A stretch of DNA of 41,442 nucleotides, from assembly GCA_017541465.1 (NCBI GenBank), contig JAFXYZ010000004.1, forward strand, positions 1 through 41,442, in the 5' to 3' direction. The notes beneath the pieces are model-generated. The model was not told the origin of the DNA, ran no database searches, and was given only the letters and a program-made list of their open reading frames with translations. This DNA is from a bacterium (GTDB lineage: Bacteria; Cyanobacteriota; Vampirovibrionia; Gastranaerophilales; Gastranaerophilaceae). Below, piece after piece: positions 8,320 to 15,499 of the stretch. Both the position numbers and the translations under genes were made by a program. Position 1 is the stretch's first letter, and every line of letters begins with the position of its first letter.

Positions 8320-9621
8320 ATGACAAATTTAGAAGAAATTGCGAAAAAGGGAAAAGAAGCATCAATTAAAGCGATGCTTTTAAACAGTGATTTAAAAAAC
8401 GAGGTGCTTTTTAAAATTGCCCAAAACCTCGAAACTTCAAAAGATTTTATCCTGAGCGCAAACGAAAAAGATTTGGCTGACGCAAAAAAAATGCTCGAAA
8501 ATAATGAAATTTCAAAAAGCGCTTATAACAGGCTCAAACTTGATGAAAATAAATTAAAAGACATGGTTCAGGGTGTTTCGGATATATCAAAACTTGAGGA
8601 TTTGGTCAATAAAACCTTATGGAAAAAAGAGCTCGCGGAAGGTATTGAACTGCATAAGGTTGCCTGCCCGATAGGGTTAATCGGGGTTATCTTTGAAGCG
8701 CGCCCCGATGTTATCTCTCAAATCTCTGCGCTTGCAATAAAATCTTCAAATGCGGTTGTGTTAAAGGGTGGAAGCGAAGCAAAAAACACAAATACAGCTA
8801 TTTTTGAGGTTATCAATAATACTTTAAAATCTTTCCCTGGCTTTCCCGAAGGATTTATTTCTCTTGTCTATACAAGAGAAGATGTTTCAGAGATGCTTAA
8901 ACTAGACAAATATTTTGATTTAATTATTCCGAGAGGTTCAAATTCTCTTGTTAAATTTATAAAAGAAAACACAAAAATACCTGTTTTGGGGCACTCAGAC
9001 GGAATTTGCCATATCTATATCGATGAAACGGCAGATATAAACAAAGTTTTAAAAATATGCACAGACGCAAAATGCCAGTACCCGAGCGCCTGCAACAGTG
9101 TTGAGACTATTTTGATAAATAAAAAGGTTGTTTCGGATATTCTTCCTAAACTCTGTGAAGAGTTAAAAAACAACGGAGTTCTGATTAAGGGGGATAAAAC
9201 CTGTCTTGAAACCGTTTTGGGTATTGAAAGTGCAACCGAAGCCGACTGGAAAACGGAATACGGCGAGAAGGTTGTTTCAATTAAGTGCGTTGAAGGTTTA
9301 GATGAGGCGATAGAACATATAAATTTGTATGGATCACATCATACAGACGCAATAATCACCGAAAATAAAGGAAATGCCGAAAAATTTATGCTTATGGTTG
9401 ACTCGGCAGGGGTTTATCACAATATTTCAACGAGGTTTGCCGATGGCTTCCGCTACGGTTTTGGGGCTGAGGTTGGTATCTCTACCAACAAAACCCACGC
9501 AAGAGGACCTGTCGGGATAGAGGGACTTATGATTTATAAATATAAACTCTACGGTTCAGGTGATATAGTTTCTGATTTTACTACTCACAAAAGAAGTTTC
9601 ACCCATAAAACCATTAACTGA
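8320..9621 (+). CDS. proA: Gamma-glutamyl phosphate reductase
   Basis: A 433-residue NADPH-dependent enzyme of the aldehyde dehydrogenase superfamily, reducing gamma-glutamyl phosphate to glutamate semialdehyde. Family landmarks: GVIFEARPDV, ALAIKSSNAVVLKGGSEA, IPRGSNSLV, PVLGHSDGICHIY, the catalytic cysteine in QYPSACNSVET, and GLMIYKYKLYG at the C-terminus. It directly follows proB, with AGGGTTATT before the ATG as a usable ribosome site. No proC is present in the window. Confidence 0.96.
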   Translation: MTNLEEIAKKGKEASIKAMLLNSDLKNEVLFKIAQNLETSKDFILSANEKDLADAKKMLENNEISKSAYNRLKLDENKLKDMVQGVSDISKLEDLVNKTLWKKELAEGIELHKVACPIGLIGVIFEARPDVISQISALAIKSSNAVVLKGGSEAKNTNTAIFEVINNTLKSFPGFPEGFISLVYTREDVSEMLKLDKYFDLIIPRGSNSLVKFIKENTKIPVLGHSDGICHIYIDETADINKVLKICTDAKCQYPSACNSVETILINKKVVSDILPKLCEELKNNGVLIKGDKTCLETVLGIESATEADWKTEYGEKVVSIKCVEGLDEAIEHINLYGSHHTDAIITENKGNAEKFMLMVDSAGVYHNISTRFADGFRYGFGAEVGISTNKTHARGPVGIEGLMIYKYKLYGSGDIVSDFTTHKRSFTHKTIN

Positions 9622-9731
9622 AAAAATATTTTGTAACATTATTTAATAATTAAAAATGCAAAAGTAAATTTCTTTCCGAAAAATTTCTTTATTAAAGTAT
9701 CAGGTGTAAGAAACAGGAAAGAAATAGTTCT

Positions 9732-10910
9732 ATGGGTAAGATTAATTCAGACAATTTATGGGTAAACGCACAGGCAGGATATGCAGCATATTCAAATGCA
9801 ATGCAGGCCAGAAAAGCAAATCCTCAGCAGGCAGAATCTGTAACAAATCTTGTTAAATATCTCGAAAATAAACCGATTACAGAGCCCGCAGGCGATACCT
9901 TCACCTCTACCGTTTCAGGTGCAATTCCCGGTCTGGCTATCTTTGAAGGCCCAAGAGGACTTTCCTGGTTAAAGAAAGCAAAAGGCGTTAAAGTTGATGA
10001 TGCTTTAAATATTGTTAAAACAGCTGAAGCAGGCAAGGATGCAGTTTCCTGCGCAGCTAAATTAAAAGAATTTGCAACTCCCGTAACCGATTCACTTAAA
10101 AATATTGCAACAGGCTCGGGTAAATTTACTCAGAGAGTAGGCAATTACTTTAAGTCGGTTAATGAATTTCAGGAAAATTCAAGAAAATTATCAGAAGCTA
10201 TGTCCACCTTCCGCAAAGCAGAAAAAGCAGGAAAGACGGTTGAAGAATTTACGGCAGCAGCCAAAGCAGCAGAAGGCGCAGCAAAAACAGGCAAGGTTGC
10301 AGGTGCTCTCTCTAAAGTAAAAGAAGTTGCAGGCAAACCGTTTGCAAAAGTTGCAGCAAAATTCCCCAAAGCAGCTAAATTCTTCAAGGGCTCAGGTGCT
10401 GCAGGCTTCGCAGTAATCGGCGGTGGTATTGAGCTCGCAACTGAAGTTGTACCGACCTTCAAACAACTCGGTGCAAAAGCAGGTATCAAACAAGTCGGTA
10501 AATCAGCAGTTAAAGTTGCGGCTGATGTCGGAGGATGGGCAGTCGGTGCAAAAGCAGGTGCGGCAGCAGGTGCAGCCATCGGTTCTATCTTCCCCGGTAT
10601 CGGTACAGCAATCGGTGCGGCAGTCGGAACATTTATCGGCGGTTTTGTTGGATCCTGGGGCGCAGGTAAAATCGCAAAAGCAGTAACAGGTCCGAGCGAA
10701 AGAGAACTTGCACAGGCTAAACAGGATAAAGAACAAACAGAACAAATCCAGGGCAGCGAACAAGACCTCGAATCTTTAAAACAACTCGCTTTCCAGAAGG
10801 TTCAGGCAACAGTTCAGCAAAATGGTTATATCGATGCCGATTCACAAAAAGCACTTGAAGAAATCGAAAAATTAAATAACCCGTTTGCAAAAGGTGCAAT
10901 CTACGCATAA
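9732..10910 (+). CDS. Ala/Gly-rich protein with glycine-zipper membrane region, unknown function
   Basis: A 392-residue protein. Residues 1-125 are mixed; about 145-215 is very rich in Ala and Lys and predicted helical; about 225-320 is a hydrophobic glycine-zipper region with repeated GxxxG/AxxxG steps (AGAAAGAAIGSIFPGIG, then AIGAAVGTFIGGFVG, then SWGAGKIA); about 325-392 is polar and Gln-rich. Such zippers occur in pore-forming bacteriocins, effectors and small membrane proteins, but no specific family is recognised. The 13-base gap between AGGA and the ATG is long. Codon use favours A/U endings with GCA-Ala throughout, suggesting high expression. It stands alone, ended by a strong terminator. 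Confidence 0.8.
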   Translation: MGKINSDNLWVNAQAGYAAYSNAMQARKANPQQAESVTNLVKYLENKPITEPAGDTFTSTVSGAIPGLAIFEGPRGLSWLKKAKGVKVDDALNIVKTAEAGKDAVSCAAKLKEFATPVTDSLKNIATGSGKFTQRVGNYFKSVNEFQENSRKLSEAMSTFRKAEKAGKTVEEFTAAAKAAEGAAKTGKVAGALSKVKEVAGKPFAKVAAKFPKAAKFFKGSGAAGFAVIGGGIELATEVVPTFKQLGAKAGIKQVGKSAVKVAADVGGWAVGAKAGAAAGAAIGSIFPGIGTAIGAAVGTFIGGFVGSWGAGKIAKAVTGPSERELAQAKQDKEQTEQIQGSEQDLESLKQLAFQKVQATVQQNGYIDADSQKALEEIEKLNNPFAKGAIYA

Positions 10911-10946
10911 TAAGTTTCAACCAACCAAAACATTAATAACAACTCT

Positions 10947-10975
10947 AAGGGGCTTTTTCAAAAGCCCCTTTTTGT
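10947..10975 (+). terminator. Intrinsic terminator of the glycine-zipper gene
   Basis: AAGGGGCTTTT / AAAAGCCCCTT stem with a tight loop and a T5 tail (10969-10973), 37 bases after the stop. Confidence 0.92.
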
Positions 10976-11015
10976 GTATAATAATTTATCTGTAGAGTTT
11001 GAACTTTGAAATATA

Positions 11016-11203
11016 AATAAGGGCAAACCCGAAACCATAACCCCGCTGACACAGACAATTCACGCAACAAGGCAGAAAGGGGGATGAAAAAATGCGAATC
11101 GTGTTAAACGAAAAAGAGCTAATAATTATCATTTTGATAACATTAGCCCTCACGCATTAAGGGTTTCAAAGAGCGGTCTTGCCACCGCTCGCCCTTATTT
11201 TTA
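11016..11203 (+). ncRNA. Structured RNA of about 185 nt with end-to-end closing stem
   Basis: The two ends pair perfectly: AATAAGGGC (11016-11024) with GCCCTTATT (11191-11199), then AAACCC (11025-11030) with GGGTTT (11161-11166). A hairpin, GAGCGGT-CTTGCC-ACCGCTC (11171-11190), is inserted in the 3' strand. Inside are CCCC (11041-11044) with GGGG (11079-11082), AATGCG (11091-11096) with CGCATT (11153-11158), and a long hairpin at 11116-11151. A T-rich tail (TTATTTTTATTA) follows. Together these predict a closed, multibranched fold. It lacks tmRNA, RNase P, SRP and c-di-GMP riboswitch signatures, and it is not the simple rod of 6S RNA. It is flanked by terminators and precedes dut. An internal ORF (11092-11160) means it could instead be a tightly folded small mRNA. 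Confidence 0.55.
11092..11160 (+). CDS. Possible 22-aa hydrophobic peptide inside the structured RNA
   Basis: ATG at 11092, with GGGGG (11079-11083) eight bases upstream, encodes 22 residues: a polar start (MRIVLNEKE), then LIIIILITLAL and TH. One short membrane-spanning helix would fit. In the predicted fold the SD-like GGGGG pairs with CCCC at 11041-11044 and the start codon pairs with its 3' end, so translation would be blocked. Organisation of this kind is known for type I toxin mRNAs, but no antisense partner is seen. The coding sequence also forms a hairpin, so the ORF may be incidental. Confidence 0.3.
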   Translation: MRIVLNEKELIIIILITLALTH

Positions 11204-11263
11204 TTATAACTCATTTATATATTATTTCAAGTGTATGAAATTTTGAAAGAAAGAAAAATTATT

Positions 11264-11698
11264 ATGAAAATGAAAATTAAATGTTTAAAAAATAATAAAT
11301 CGCTTCCTAAATATCAGACAGAGGGTTCGTCGGGCATGGATTTGACAGCGGGAATAGATGAGCCTGTTGAGATTAAACCCCTGGAGCGAAAACTTATTCC
11401 GACAGGGATTAGTATTGAACTTCCCCAGGGCTATGAAGCGCAGGTTCGTGCAAGGTCGGGGTTATCTGTCAAACACGGAATAACTCTCATCAATGCGGTC
11501 GGAACAATTGATTCTGATTACAGAGGCGAGGTTTGTGTCGGTTTGGTTAATTTATCAAATGAAACTTATACGATAAACCCGAATGACAGAATTGCCCAGA
11601 TGGTTATTATGAAAATAGAGCAGGCACAAATTGAGGTTGAAACGGAACTTACAACAACCCAAAGAGGTTCAGGGGGCTTTGGTTCGACAGGGTATTAA
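11264..11698 (+). CDS. dut: dUTP diphosphatase
   Basis: A 144-residue trimeric dUTPase, which hydrolyses dUTP to dUMP and keeps uracil out of DNA. All five family motifs are present: SSGMDLTAG (1), RARSGLSVKHG (2), INAVGTIDSDYRGEV with the catalytic Asp (3), DRIAQMVI (4) and the C-terminal RGSGGFGSTG flap (5). The ATG at 11264 is taken as start; an in-frame GTG at 11231 would add 11 unusual residues. The SD is weak (GAAAGAAAGA). A terminator follows closely. Confidence 0.95.
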   Translation: MKMKIKCLKNNKSLPKYQTEGSSGMDLTAGIDEPVEIKPLERKLIPTGISIELPQGYEAQVRARSGLSVKHGITLINAVGTIDSDYRGEVCVGLVNLSNETYTINPNDRIAQMVIMKIEQAQIEVETELTTTQRGSGGFGSTGY

Positions 11699-11704
11699 TA
11701 TTTT

Positions 11705-11740
11705 AAAGCCGTTTTTGAGTAATCAAAAACGGCTTTTTAA
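11705..11740. terminator. Bidirectional terminator between dut and secG
   Basis: AAAGCCGTTTTTGA / TCAAAAACGGCTTT is a 14-bp perfect stem with a GTAA loop. A T run follows on the plus strand; the stem's own A run and TTTTAAA context serve the minus strand. Confidence 0.88.
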
Positions 11741-11756
11741 AAAAACATTTTTTATT

Positions 11757-11981
11757 TTATCTGAAAAGCTGAAAGCCTGTAATTATTGATGTGATTATAA
11801 AAATGGCTGAGAAGAAATAGGTTACTTTGTTCAGTCCTGCTTCTGCGGTTTTTTGTGAAGAAAAGAGCTGAGCCATTCCGCCGATAGCACCAAGACCATC
11901 GCCTTTTGGCGAGTGAAGAAGTACTAAAATTGTAACTACTATAGCCGATATAATCTGAATTATCCAAATTGTTGTAAGCAT
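11757..11981 (-). CDS. secG: Preprotein translocase subunit SecG
   Basis: A 74-residue protein with the SecG pattern: TM1 (about 4-23, IWIIQIISAIVVTILVLL), the conserved HSPKGDGLGA loop, GGMAQLFSSQ, then TM2 (about 53-71). It assists SecYEG-mediated translocation. The SD AGAGG lies 8 bases before the ATG. It follows the DUF167 gene by 33 bases in the same direction and is probably co-transcribed with it. Confidence 0.92.
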   Translation of the reverse strand: MLTTIWIIQIISAIVVTILVLLHSPKGDGLGAIGGMAQLFSSQKTAEAGLNKVTYFFSAIFIITSIITGFQLFR

Positions 11982-12014
11982 TGTTTTTCCTCTGTTTTTT
12001 GTATTGTCGTGTTT

Positions 12015-12329
12015 TTATTTTAACATAAACAAAATTTTTGAAAGTATTTCCTCTTTATTTGTATCTTTTATTAATATTCTTTTTAGCTTCGATTTATCCC
12101 CTGACATCAGTTCAAGTCTTGTTTTTGGAATATTGAAAGAGTCCGAGAGGAATTTGATTAATTCTTTATTTGCCTTGTTTTCGATGGGCTGGGCGGTAAC
12201 CTTAACTTTTAAAAACTCATCTGTAATTTCGCAAAACTCATTTTTTGATGAGTTTGGTGTCAGCCTGATTAAAAGCACTACATCATTTCCTTTTTGCGAT
12301 ATACAGGTGTATTGCGTCTGATTTCCCAT
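12015..12329 (-). CDS. DUF167 (YggU-like) family protein
   Basis: A 104-residue protein carrying the DUF167 core: VVLLIRLTPNSSKNEF, then LKVKVTAQPIENKANKEL and LMSGDKSKLKRILI. The family is small, cytosolic and widely conserved, with no established function. The start is placed at the ATG at 12329 (MGNQTQY); the upstream in-frame extension to 12374 runs through a TATAAT box and lacks homology. The mRNA appears leaderless. It is first gene of a two-gene unit with secG. Confidence 0.85.
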   Translation of the reverse strand: MGNQTQYTCISQKGNDVVLLIRLTPNSSKNEFCEITDEFLKVKVTAQPIENKANKELIKFLSDSFNIPKTRLELMSGDKSKLKRILIKDTNKEEILSKILFMLK

Positions 12330-12335
12330 ACAGAA

Positions 12336-12365
12336 ATTATATAACAAATTACAAAATAGTGTTAT
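12336..12365 (-). promoter_or_regulatory. Promoter of DUF167-secG, predicting a leaderless mRNA
   Basis: On the minus strand, TATAAT (12341-12336) is followed by exactly six bases and the ATG at 12329, the same geometry as proB. A weak -35 (ATAACA, 18-bp spacer) is present. Confidence 0.55.
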
Positions 12366-12429
12366 TTTTTGCAAAAATCGGGAAATATGATAATATAAAT
12401 ATTAATAAAAAATGAGAGAGGTTTCTATT

Positions 12430-12483
12430 ATGATTAATTTAAAAAATGGTGTAGTTCATACCCCCCCCACAACAATGATTTAG
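12430..12483 (+). CDS. Prepilin leader reading frame, closed by a TAG after the C8 tract
   Basis: ATG at 12430 follows GAGAGG with an 8-base gap, the best ribosome site upstream of the second prepilin. As written it encodes only 17 residues (MINLKNGVVHTPPTTMI) before TAG at 12481. The C8 run lies at codons 11-13. Adding one C would shift reading into the frame that stays open through 12468-13343, joining this start to the prepilin. The first prepilin leader shares the TPP-coding C8 at the same codon phase. It is therefore probably the true 5' end of the downstream gene in an out-of-frame state, or a homopolymer miscall. Confidence 0.55.
   Translation: MINLKNGVVHTPPTTMI
12461..12468 (+). repeat. 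C8 homopolymer, candidate phase-variation tract
   Basis: Eight C residues after CATA. C8 gives a stop at 12481; C9 (or C6) would place the ATG at 12430 in frame with the prepilin. It matches the tract at 5-12. Confidence 0.75.
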
Positions 12484-12488
12484 AGAAT

Positions 12489-12630
12489 ATTCTTTCTCCC
12501 CTCGGGGAGAATAGAATTTCAATGTTTAACTTGTTAAACATTAGAAATTCTAAGAGAGGGTATTCGATTAAAAATATTAGACAAAATGCAATGGCACCCT
12601 ATCCCTTAATCCCTTTCCACAGGAGAGGGA
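12489..12630 (+). repeat. Three consecutive hairpins in the prepilin leader region
   Basis: Hairpin 1 (12489-12517) is centred on TCTCCCC-TC-GGGGAGA with near-complementary ATTCT/AGAAT flanks. Hairpin 2 (12514-12550) pairs GAATTTC+AATGTTTAAC with GTTAAACATT+GAAATTC, a 17-bp stem with one bulged A. Hairpin 3 (12610-12630) pairs TCCCTTTCC with GGAGAGGGA and includes the SD of the TTG start at 12633. The whole stretch is open in the prepilin frame (no stop in 55 codons), so it can be translated as leader. It resembles an inserted small palindromic repeat, but no second copy lies in the window. Confidence 0.6.
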
Positions 12631-12632
12631 AA

Positions 12633-13343
12633 TTGTGCGCTTTTACGCTTGCAGAAGTCTTAATCACACTCGTCATTGTCGGCGTTATTGCAGCGCTGAC
12701 AGTTCCAACCTTGATTGCAAAATACACAGAGCAGCAGACAGTAACGGCAGTAAAGAAATTTTATTCGGAAATTTCTCAGGCCTACAACGCTGCAATAGCC
12801 AAAAACGGCCCGACAGATACGTGGGAACTTGTTTATGGAGGTGAAAGTGCTGAGAAGTTATTGAATATACTTGCTCCTCATCTCAGAATTATGAACAGAT
12901 GCGGAGCCGCAGGTGCTAATGGCAAATGTTTCGGTGATGCTACTTATAAAACTTTAAATCCTAATGTTAATTGGTTTTTAGGTAATCCCGGAACTTATGG
13001 TTCTTATGCTTCAGCAAGACTGGATAATGGATTTGTATTCTGGACTTGGGCTAATAATTGTAATATGAATGTTGGTTCAACAGAAAAACTGCAACATACT
13101 TGTGGGGCAATAGGTGTTGATATTAACGGTTATAAGAAACCTAATGCTTTGGGAAAAGATACATTTTATTTTTGGGTAACAAAAAATGCAATTGTTCCTA
13201 TTGGCTCAAGATTTGATACGGAGCATCCTTTGGATACATATTGTAATCGTTCAGACGCAGGTGGGAATAACGGCTATGCTTGTGCAGCCTGGATAATCGA
13301 AAAAGGAAACATGGACTATCTGCATCAGGATGTTCATTGGTAA
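12633..13343 (+). CDS. Type IV prepilin-like exported protein
   Basis: A 236-residue product from the TTG at 12633 (MLCA-FTLAEVLITLVIVGVIAA). AGGAG lies 7 bases upstream. The same frame is open further upstream, with ATGs at 12591 and 12522, and would join the SD-bearing ATG at 12430 if the C8 tract gained one base. The prepilin signal has Ala at -1 and Glu at +5. The mature part contains eight cysteines, a VDINGYKKPNALGKD segment also seen in the first prepilin (VDINGLKKPNVMGKD), and an aromatic C-terminus (QDVHW). Expected role is a pilin or pseudopilin of a type IV pilus/type II-like system. No assembly genes are nearby. Confidence 0.85.
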   Translation: MCAFTLAEVLITLVIVGVIAALTVPTLIAKYTEQQTVTAVKKFYSEISQAYNAAIAKNGPTDTWELVYGGESAEKLLNILAPHLRIMNRCGAAGANGKCFGDATYKTLNPNVNWFLGNPGTYGSYASARLDNGFVFWTWANNCNMNVGSTEKLQHTCGAIGVDINGYKKPNALGKDTFYFWVTKNAIVPIGSRFDTEHPLDTYCNRSDAGGNNGYACAAWIIEKGNMDYLHQDVHW

Positions 13344-13403
13344 ATATTATCTTTGGGTATAATTTCACAAAATATTGTTTGTGGTAGTATATTCGTAATA
13401 ACA

Positions 13404-13427
13404 GTAGGTCGTGTTGTAAAACACGAC
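13404..13427 (+). repeat. REP-like element, GTAG head plus hairpin (copy 2)
   Basis: GTAG (13404-13407) is followed by GTCGTGTT-GTAA-AACACGAC (13408-13427), an 8-bp perfect stem. It lies between the prepilin stop and the HAD gene, 20 bases before the latter's TTG start. Confidence 0.65.
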
Positions 13428-13447
13428 AAGCAAAAAAAGGACAGAAC

Positions 13448-14074
13448 TTGACCAAAACAATATACTGTGATTTTGACGGAACGGTTACAAAGAAGGATGC
13501 GGTAAACACTTTCTTTGAGCAGTTTGCTCTGCCCTCGTGGGTTGAGTCGGAAAAACTCTGGAGAGAGGGGAAAATAACCTCAAGAGAAAACGCGCTAATC
13601 CAGGTTGGGCTTGTCAGGGAAATAACGGAAAAAGAACTCGGCGATTTTATTAATTCTGTTGAAATTGACGATTATTTCCCCGAATTTTACCGGTATTTAA
13701 AAGAAAACGGGATAAAACTTGTTATTCTGAGTGACGGGTTTGATTTGTTTATTGAAAAGACACTTGAAAGACTAAACATAAAAGATGTTGAGTTTTTTGC
13801 AAACCATGTTTTCTTAGAAAACAACAAACTCAAAATTGAATTTCCCCATTTTAACCCTTCCTGTGATATAGGAGCCGGCATGTGCAAGTGCAGTAAGGTC
13901 AGAGAAAAAGATTTTATCTATATAGGCGATGGTGTAAGTGATTTATGTGCCGCAAAAAAGGCGAAAAAACTCTTTGCCTCAAAATCTCTTCTTAAATATT
14001 GTGAACAAAAAGAAATACCATGTATTCCTTTTGAAAATTTTCGGGATATAATAGAATTTATAAAAGCCGAATAA
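13448..14074 (+). CDS. MtnX-like HAD-family phosphatase
   Basis: A 208-residue haloacid dehalogenase hydrolase of subclass IB. Motif I is YCDFDGTVT (residues 6-14, with nucleophile D8 and acid/base D10), motif II LVILSDG (about 91-97), and motif III/IV IYIGDGVSDLCAA (about 157-169). The sequence most resembles MtnX/phosphoserine-phosphatase-like proteins; MtnX acts in methionine salvage, but no other mtn gene is present, so the substrate is unknown. The start is TTG with AGGA 7 bases upstream. It begins a run of closely spaced genes to 16676, suggesting a shared pathway with the aminotransferase and hydrolase. Confidence 0.8.
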   Translation: MTKTIYCDFDGTVTKKDAVNTFFEQFALPSWVESEKLWREGKITSRENALIQVGLVREITEKELGDFINSVEIDDYFPEFYRYLKENGIKLVILSDGFDLFIEKTLERLNIKDVEFFANHVFLENNKLKIEFPHFNPSCDIGAGMCKCSKVREKDFIYIGDGVSDLCAAKKAKKLFASKSLLKYCEQKEIPCIPFENFRDIIEFIKAE

Positions 14075-14092
14075 TCAGGGATATGATTTAAG

Positions 14093-15499
14093 ATGATACA
14101 AATTTGTAATAATAATAAAACGTATGCTCAGACAGATGATGAGCTGAGAGAAATAGATTCTGAGTGGTGTTCTTACGGTGATACAATTCACTATGATGAG
14201 GTGCCTTTTGTTTACAGAGACTGCGAAGGCAGTTTTATGTATGACGCAAATGATGTCAAATACCTCGATTTACAAATGTGGTTTGCCTCCTGCAATCTCG
14301 GGTACAAAAACAAACGTGTAAGAGATGCCGTTGTTGACCAGCTTGACACACTTCCCCAGATTTCTTCAAGGTTTTTGTATGATTACAAGGCTCTTTTGAG
14401 CGAAAAAATCGGGAAAGCCAATTTAAAAAGATTTAACGAAAAGGGCAGAGTTCAGTTTAATGTGGGCGGTTCTCAGGCAACTGAGGATGCCTTAAAATTA
14501 ATCCGTAATTATACCCACAAAAACAGAATGTTTGCCTTCTTCGGCGCATACCACGGCAGAACGGCAGGGGCTGCTTGTATGACGGCAGGCTACAGATACA
14601 GAGAACCCTTCGGACACTTCTCTGATGAGGCTCATTTTGTTCCCTATCCCTATTGCTTCAGATGTCCCTACGGTCAAAAGTGCGACAGTTGCGATTTCTT
14701 CTGTGTTAAACAGTTAAGACGTGAGTTCGAGGACGGCTGCTCGGGGCTTTATAATCCCAAAACAAAATCAAGCGCCTATGGTGCGTTCTTTGTTGAGCCT
14801 GTTCAGGGTTCGGGCGGATATATCGTTCCTCCGATGGGCTACTTTAAAGAACTCAAAAAAGTTCTTGATGACTTTGGCGTTCTCTTTGTCGCCGATGAAG
14901 TTCAAATGGGCTTTTACAGAACAGGAAAACTCTGGTCAATAGAGCATTTTGGTGTTACACCGGATGTCATAACCTTTGGTAAATCTCTGACAAACGGTCT
15001 GAACCCCTTAGCAGGCATGTGGGCAAAAGAAAAACTTATTAACCCGTCTGTTTGGCCTGCAGGCAGAACCCATTCGACGTACTGCAACAACCCAATCGGT
15101 ATGAGAGCGGGCTATGAGGTTATGTCTATTTTTGAAGAGAATGAAGAAAAATTTGAAAAGGAAATAGCGGAGAAAGGCAAATATTTCCTCAACGGTTTAA
15201 AATATCTTGAAAAGAAGCATAAGACAATAGGTACTGTTGACGGTTTAGGGCTTGCTCTCAGAATAGAGTGCACAAAAGAGGACGGCTACACGCCTGATGC
15301 CGATTTATGCCATAAAATTCAGCAGGAGGGATACAGAGGAACACTGAAATATAAGGGTGAGAGATGCGGTATTATCCTCAATAACGGCAGCCACTATAAA
15401 AACACTCTGACACTCGTTCCGCCCGTTACTATTTCCTATGAAGAAATCGATATGGCAATAGATTTAATCGACCAGCTGTTTACGAGGTTTTCAGCTTGA
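14093..15499 (+). CDS. PLP-dependent class III aminotransferase
   Basis: A 468-residue fold-type I aminotransferase of the GABA/ornithine/diaminobutyrate group. Visible features: VGGSQATEDALKL (cofactor phosphate), FGAYHGRTAGA, FFVEPVQGSGGY, VADEVQMGFYRTG (D268 binds the pyridine nitrogen), and TFGKSLTNG with the Schiff-base K297. A cysteine-rich stretch, CFRCPYGQKCDSCDFFC (C188-C204), has near relatives in some GabT-like enzymes and might bind metal. Substrate cannot be assigned. It starts 18 bases after the HAD gene, and its stop overlaps the hydrolase start. The neighbours suggest metabolism of an amino compound rather than a known named pathway. Confidence 0.9.
   Translation: MIQICNNNKTYAQTDDELREIDSEWCSYGDTIHYDEVPFVYRDCEGSFMYDANDVKYLDLQMWFASCNLGYKNKRVRDAVVDQLDTLPQISSRFLYDYKALLSEKIGKANLKRFNEKGRVQFNVGGSQATEDALKLIRNYTHKNRMFAFFGAYHGRTAGAACMTAGYRYREPFGHFSDEAHFVPYPYCFRCPYGQKCDSCDFFCVKQLRREFEDGCSGLYNPKTKSSAYGAFFVEPVQGSGGYIVPPMGYFKELKKVLDDFGVLFVADEVQMGFYRTGKLWSIEHFGVTPDVITFGKSLTNGLNPLAGMWAKEKLINPSVWPAGRTHSTYCNNPIGMRAGYEVMSIFEENEEKFEKEIAEKGKYFLNGLKYLEKKHKTIGTVDGLGLALRIECTKEDGYTPDADLCHKIQQEGYRGTLKYKGERCGIILNNGSHYKNTLTLVPPVTISYEEIDMAIDLIDQLFTRFSA

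Noticed and set aside
10169-10763. Long Ala- or Cys-rich frames opposite the glycine-zipper gene
   Set aside because: They are by-products of its repetitive Ala/Gly/Lys codons; no start sites or family features.
11021-11083. GGGCAAACCC resembling the start of a c-di-GMP-I riboswitch
   Set aside because: The ACGCAAAGC and GGTAGC parts are missing, and the bases pair instead with the 3' end of the RNA.
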